This document shows, piece after piece, positions 60,188 through 64,000 of a stretch of DNA of 64,000 nt. The translations under genes and the position numbers were made by a program. Source of the DNA: Antennarius striatus. Lineage: Eukaryota; Chordata; Actinopteri; Lophiiformes; Antennariidae. Numbering within the stretch: position 1 is the first letter of the stretch; each line of letters opens with the position of its first letter. Location: contig NC_090796.1 in NCBI RefSeq assembly GCF_040054535.1, positions 8,430,501 through 8,494,500 on the forward strand, written 5' to 3'. The notes beneath the pieces are model-generated. The model was given only the letters and a program-made list of their open reading frames with translations. It did no database searches and was not told where the DNA came from.

Positions 60188-63061
60188 GGATCTCTGGCTA
60201 CTTGTCCTGCGCTGACCTCACACAACACGAGGTTTATGAGTCTTGCATTCCTTACGTTGGATTGTTTTGGGGTCGATTTAGGTCACCAGATGGGCGGCGG
60301 ATCACCACCGCCAAACACCTTCACCGCTCCTGGGAACAGAGTCGGGCAAACCGGCTGTATAGAAGTAGCCTTTTATTTTTTATTCCCTCTGTTTTGCCTT
60401 TATGTGATATTCATATAGATTGACATTTACTTGTGCACCAGGTATTCTCATGTCAGAGGCACTGCCGTTATTTATCGTCAGGTTACTTAGAGATAACTTG
60501 AAATATGCCCAGTATTAAAAACCAGCCTTGAATGTAGAAAGGCTTTCTTTCTTTTCTCTTTTTTTGTTGTTGTTTTTTTGCATGGTTAATACATATAGTG
60601 TAACACAGTGGAAACTGCCCTTTCCTCCCAAATGCCATCGCTGAGGCTTAGTGTGTTCATCTAACATCTACACTGGATTCTAGATTGGCGAGTTTCTGGC
60701 TTTGTTTTGAGCAATTCCCTGAAACGTGATATAAAGTACGTCCTCGTTACTCGTGGTTAATGCGTTCCAGGAACCACACGCGAATAACGAATTCCACAAT
60801 ATAGCGACAATCTATTTGTTATTATTTACGGTAATTCAAACCCTGCCCATGCTGATATTAAACCACCTTCTATCTGTATTACCTTTTCCCACACTCTTTT
60901 ATCGACTGTTTAAAGCACTTTTGTGTCTCACGGAAGTCCAACACTCATGAAACATCACGCACTTATGGATGCCCTGAGCCAATAGAATGTGCTTACGGTA
61001 TAATGTGACTACCTACCAAAAATCTGCGATGAAGTGAAGTCGCACACGTTGATGCGTGAATGCACGAGGGATTAGTGTATAGTCATTAATGTAAAAATTT
61101 AAATTTTTCATTGGTTATTGTGATTTAAATTGTAATCCATTCTTTCTCAGGTAGTTGCTCCTTGAAAGGTTTATATATTCATACACGAATGTTCTTGTTG
61201 ATATAGTGTAAGGTACAAACTACACAAACACCAGGTAGGAAGAGCAGGAAGCCGAGGCCTCTTCTGTTGACTTTGTGACCCGTCTGTCCGGCTTGATGGC
61301 AGATGGCGTGGAGATGTTGGGACTTCCCATCTCATGGTTGAGCTTTGAATTCCAGGAAGTGTTGAGTTGTTGTTTTTTTGTTTTAATTTTTTACCCTTTT
61401 CATTTTTGGGAATTTTGTTGCCAGTGCTCTGACAGAAACCTGACACTTTGTATGACTCTTATCACCTTTACGTTCTCTCATTTTAGCTTCATTTCCCAAA
61501 AACAAATTGGAATCTGTTAAAAAAGCTTTCAACTGATTCTTGAGTTCATGTCTCCACAGGCTTTAAATGGAGATAAACAAAACAGCTTGTTAGACCCGCT
61601 TCCTAAAGGTTAGCGTATATGTACTGGATTGGGGATTAAGAATCTAAATGGATTAGCCTCCCCCCACCTCCTCTGTCCTCCCCATGTTCCTCCACACATT
61701 TGGCCCCTGAATGGTCAGCAGGACATTCTGTTGGCTGTTCCTTAGCCTCAAATCTGCTTAACCCCCTCGCAGACAACCCTTTCTTGTGCAGCCGAGCGCC
61801 ACAGACGATGCTATACGGCTAATTACTACCAGAGTTGACCATTTTCAAATACAGACCCCTTTTGGTTTTCTCCGAACAGGAGAGCCGGGGTTTTTTGTTT
61901 TAAATCAGTGTAGCCTGAGAAATTTCAGGATTCCTCTCTGGTTGTCAGGGGTTTTAACTCCAGTTGCTCCACGGCTTTCACGCCCGGGCAGCGGAGGACA
62001 ATCAAAGATGCGGTCTCTCTCTTTGGCGACCCTCTGTGTGAGGGACCTCAGTAGAGGGCCAAGTAGTAAGTGTCTGTGTAAAAGGTAAGCCACTTCAAAA
62101 CTGCTTGTGCTGTTGTTTAACCTGTTGAGCCCAGTGTGGATGTTACTGCAGCTTAAACTGAACTGTTTGGTTAAAACGTAGTTCAAGATGTCAGTCTGAC
62201 ACTTTATTTATTTCATGTTTTCACTGTTATATAAAAATAATAATTTAGCCTTGATTTGGACAAATCGACGAGCAAAAACGGGCTTCGTCAGAGTGCTGAG
62301 AAAGCAGGTTTTTCTGCTGATTCAGACATCCTCATCCTGTGTGTGCTGAAGACATCGAATATATTCAGTTGGACAACAGGAAAGGCCGGTTTTCCTGTTA
62401 AGTTAAGATCAAATGGATTATTTACTGAAACTCGTGTGACTCTGCCACAGCCAAGGCTTCCAAATCCAAGTCTGTTTTATTTATTTAATCTTTTTTACTT
62501 GTGTTGGATTTCTAGTCAACTCTTTAAAAAATCCCATATCACAGCCTTTTGTGGCAGTGCAGTTGAAGGCTCTTAGAGTTTGGCTCTTAAAAAATGTGTG
62601 GTTCCCTCTCACGTGTCTCTGGTGTTCCCATTGGGGGTTTGCCATCACCTCCAAAGACATGTTGCTTCGGCCAAAGCAGCCTTTGGGATTAATGTGAATT
62701 AACAGATTAACTTTGTGAACAAATGAAGATGAATTATTTGAGGTTTACGTAGACATTTAGTCATTTCTAGTTCGTACACAAATCATTAGCCACCTTACCA
62801 ACTGTTCATACTGGTGGATGTCTATTTTTATTCAAATTTGTGTGTGTTTCTCAGGTTTTCCCTGAATTCCGAGCTCCACAACCACCAACCAACCGTGGTG
62901 ACGGTCATCAGCGGAGAGGAGGAGCACTTTGAGGACTTTGGTGAAAATAATTCATCAGAGTTGCTTCTGGAGAGCGCCTTGGAGGCTGCAGAGGGGCAGG
63001 ACAACTCCTCTCTGGTACGCTCTCCTCAGCAGGTCGATGGCTCCTCGCTTCTCTCCCCCAG
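46579..63061 (+). CDS. rab11fip3: Rab11 family-interacting protein 3, N-terminal part (gene runs off the right edge)
   Basis: A Rab11/Arf6 effector that directs recycling endosomes, notably to the cleavage furrow in cytokinesis. Exons seen: 46579-46587 (inferred, MDK), 47173-48834, 54174-54267, 56939-57015, 59742-59914, 62855-63061; the last ends mid-codon, so the gene continues. If the inferred first exon is wrong, ATG 47194 (MEPPVLSRPL) starts the protein. The large exon encodes about 515 acidic, Ser/Pro-rich, probably disordered residues, then EF-hand loop DQDGDGFVRIEE (about 524-535 from ATG 47194). A second, degenerate loop, DPSGLGVISFED, follows. Next come NEVTDSAYLGSESTYSECET and VVTVISGEEEHFEDFGE, which match human FIP3 rather than FIP4. 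The coiled coil and Rab11-binding domain are outside the window. decr2 next door agrees with human synteny as remembered. Confidence 0.9.
48835..54173 (+). other. rab11fip3 intron before the second EF-hand exon
   Basis: A 5.3-kb intron between donor CAG|GTGAGA and acceptor TTCTTCCAG. No repeat family or extra exon was recognised. Frames such as 51940-52275 show no domain. Confidence 0.6.
54688..54866. mobile_element. MITE-like DNA element in a rab11fip3 intron
   Basis: The left end TATTTTCCCTACTATACGGT and the right end GTGTGCCTTATAGTGCGGAA are approximate reverse complements. Inside are repeated 'TATAATC...GTGTGCCTTATA'-type units. The pattern matches a dispersed vertebrate element whose copies read '...ccggtgcgccttatagtgcggaaaatac'. 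No coding capacity. The superfamily is not assigned. Confidence 0.55.
56020..56034 (+). promoter_or_regulatory. CTCF-like motif in a rab11fip3 intron
   Basis: TGACTAGAGGGCGCA fits the CTCF core AGRKGGCRS, with mismatches only at the edges. A weaker antisense match lies near 57502-57517 (AGCGCCCCCTCTTGAC). Confidence 0.35.
57935..57970 (+). other. Possible 36-nt cassette microexon of rab11fip3
   Basis: Preceded by a strong pyrimidine tract ending TTTTATTCAG and followed by GAG|GTAACA. It reads ILAMGINKNESE with no stop. It is in phase 0, the same as the exon ends on each side (…PEEYDE and QNEVTDS…), so it could be included or skipped without a frame change. Confidence 0.35.
58770..58832 (+). 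other. Possible alternative first coding exon of rab11fip3
   Basis: An ATG in strong context (AGGATGG) opens 21 codons, MVLEMVDSALGPISPNTSFL plus M, ending at a donor ATG|GTACGT in phase 0. The in-frame stop TAA at 58752 lies just upstream. It would splice directly to QNEVTDS…, giving a short form without the EF-hands. Confidence 0.35.
60136..60187. repeat. (TG)n microsatellite
   Basis: About 25 TG units in a rab11fip3 intron. Confidence 0.95.
60736..61079. mobile_element. pogo/Tigger-like MITE
   Basis: The left end TACGTCCTCGTTACTCGTGG and the reverse complement of the right end (TACACTAATCCCTCGTGCAT) are both variants of a fish element end 'TACAGTAATCCCTCG…' that I remember. 'TTAATGCGTTCCAGGAACCA' after the left end and 'CTGCGATGAAGTGAAGTCGC' before the right end are also typical of it. 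About 344 bases, no transposase, flanked by TA. The ends have diverged, so it is an old copy. Confidence 0.65.
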
Positions 63062-64000
63062 GTAAGACAGGTCTACCCCACACCACAAAAACCAAAAGAA
63101 CTCAACAAAAATCCACTTGTTGGATTCTAATGCTGAGTGAAGAAAAAGTTATAAATGAAACGCTGGGAGACCTTTTGGATTATTTAACCCATGTGAAAAT
63201 TACTGTTTTAACCAGGCTGTCAGCTTTGTTGCTATCAAACCTTTCTGATAAGAGGTGTGACTCTTTTAACTTGTTGTTTAAAAGCCTCTATTTGCATTCC
63301 TCGGAGAAAATGTTTCTCTTTCAACAATGTCAATAAGGTCAAACTTTGATAAGAACTCAGTGGAGACATCCTTCGTCCTTCCTGGCCTTATCTGCCTCCG
63401 TCTCTAGGCTAGGTAGATGAAGTGCGTACAAACTAACAGAATTAAAGTTACTCTTATGTTACAAGTATTCTCACTATATCTTGTACTCTCGCTGTTTGAG
63501 TCTTAATTTGACAACAGTTTCAAGGCCTTCATGGACAGAGAGAGACCTGAAGGCGTATCGAACCTGAAGGTGCATCGACTTTAGTTGTGTAAGGTATCCA
63601 GGATGAAGCCAGGTTTTAAAACGCACGCCGTTTCATTTGTGTAGCAGCCCCTATTGTAATAATTTCCAATCATATTTTTCTTGCCCAGATACTGAGACCC
63701 AAAGCCAGATAATGTTTAATTCCCTCTCGTGATATTTCCATGACTTACATAGCCAGAAAGCTGTCAACAACAGAAGTCCCAGTTTTATAACCCACTGACA
63801 ATTTTTAAATAAACTGGATTAGTACTGGACCAGTACAAATAACAATATTTGAGTGTTTCTTTTTACCAATGAAAGTATTAAAATCGGCTTCATTAAAACA
63901 AGCTGCTGCCTTTGCAACAGGAAGGGGTATGTAAAAATATGCATGGTCGACTAGTTTTACAGAAAGCTGCATGCTGGTAAGACTAAAAAAAATAAAATAA
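63062..64000 (+). other. rab11fip3 intron, continuing past the window
   Basis: Begins with donor CAG|GTAAGA after the last visible exon. No further exon was recognised before the edge. Confidence 0.6.

Larger units (their letters stand above)
59915..62854 (+). other. rab11fip3 intron with repeats
   Basis: Carries a (TG)n array and a pogo/Tigger-like MITE (own entries). The remainder, including frames at 61786-62088 and 62256-62576, shows no recognisable coding domain. Confidence 0.55.

Overview
This window is vertebrate nuclear DNA, most likely from a teleost fish. The genes have short exons and GT-AG introns. Long AT-rich stretches carry large (CA)n, (CT)n, (AT)n and (ATC)n microsatellites. 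Relics of fish-typical transposons are present (Tc1/mariner, a pogo/Tigger-like MITE, a LINE with a restriction-like endonuclease, L2/Rex-like LINE fragments and a tRNA-derived SINE). The genes are recognised by remembered similarity to human proteins; no search was run.

Layout. 1-22.5 kb: a gene-poor region with microsatellites, three transposon relics and a few stretches that look like conserved non-coding DNA. 22.55-30.82 kb, minus strand: sbk1, an SH3-binding-domain serine/threonine kinase, in four coding exons. 31.5-35.1 kb: intergenic, with LINE fragments. 35.27-38.30 kb, plus: rdh13, a mitochondrial retinol dehydrogenase, in seven exons. 41.41-44.66 kb, plus: decr2, the peroxisomal 2,4-dienoyl-CoA reductase, in eight coding exons, with a Tc1-type element in one intron. 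About 46.58 kb to beyond the right edge, plus: rab11fip3, a Rab11 effector. About 740 codons are present, and the C-terminal coiled-coil and Rab11-binding exons lie outside the window.

The genes do not form an operon-like pathway. rdh13 and decr2 are neighbouring but distantly related members of the short-chain dehydrogenase/reductase (SDR) superfamily. Each has a ZNF143/THAP11-type promoter motif. decr2 is flanked by two CTCF-like motifs. decr2 next to rab11fip3 matches my memory of human 16p13.3, which supports both names.

I see no clearly new biological system. The most useful second-look items are: a microexon-like 36-nt segment and an internal alternative first exon in rab11fip3, both phase-compatible; distant 5' coding exons inferred for sbk1 and rab11fip3; two GC-AG introns; the CTCF/ZNF143 arrangement around decr2; and a near-perfect hairpin at 337-377.
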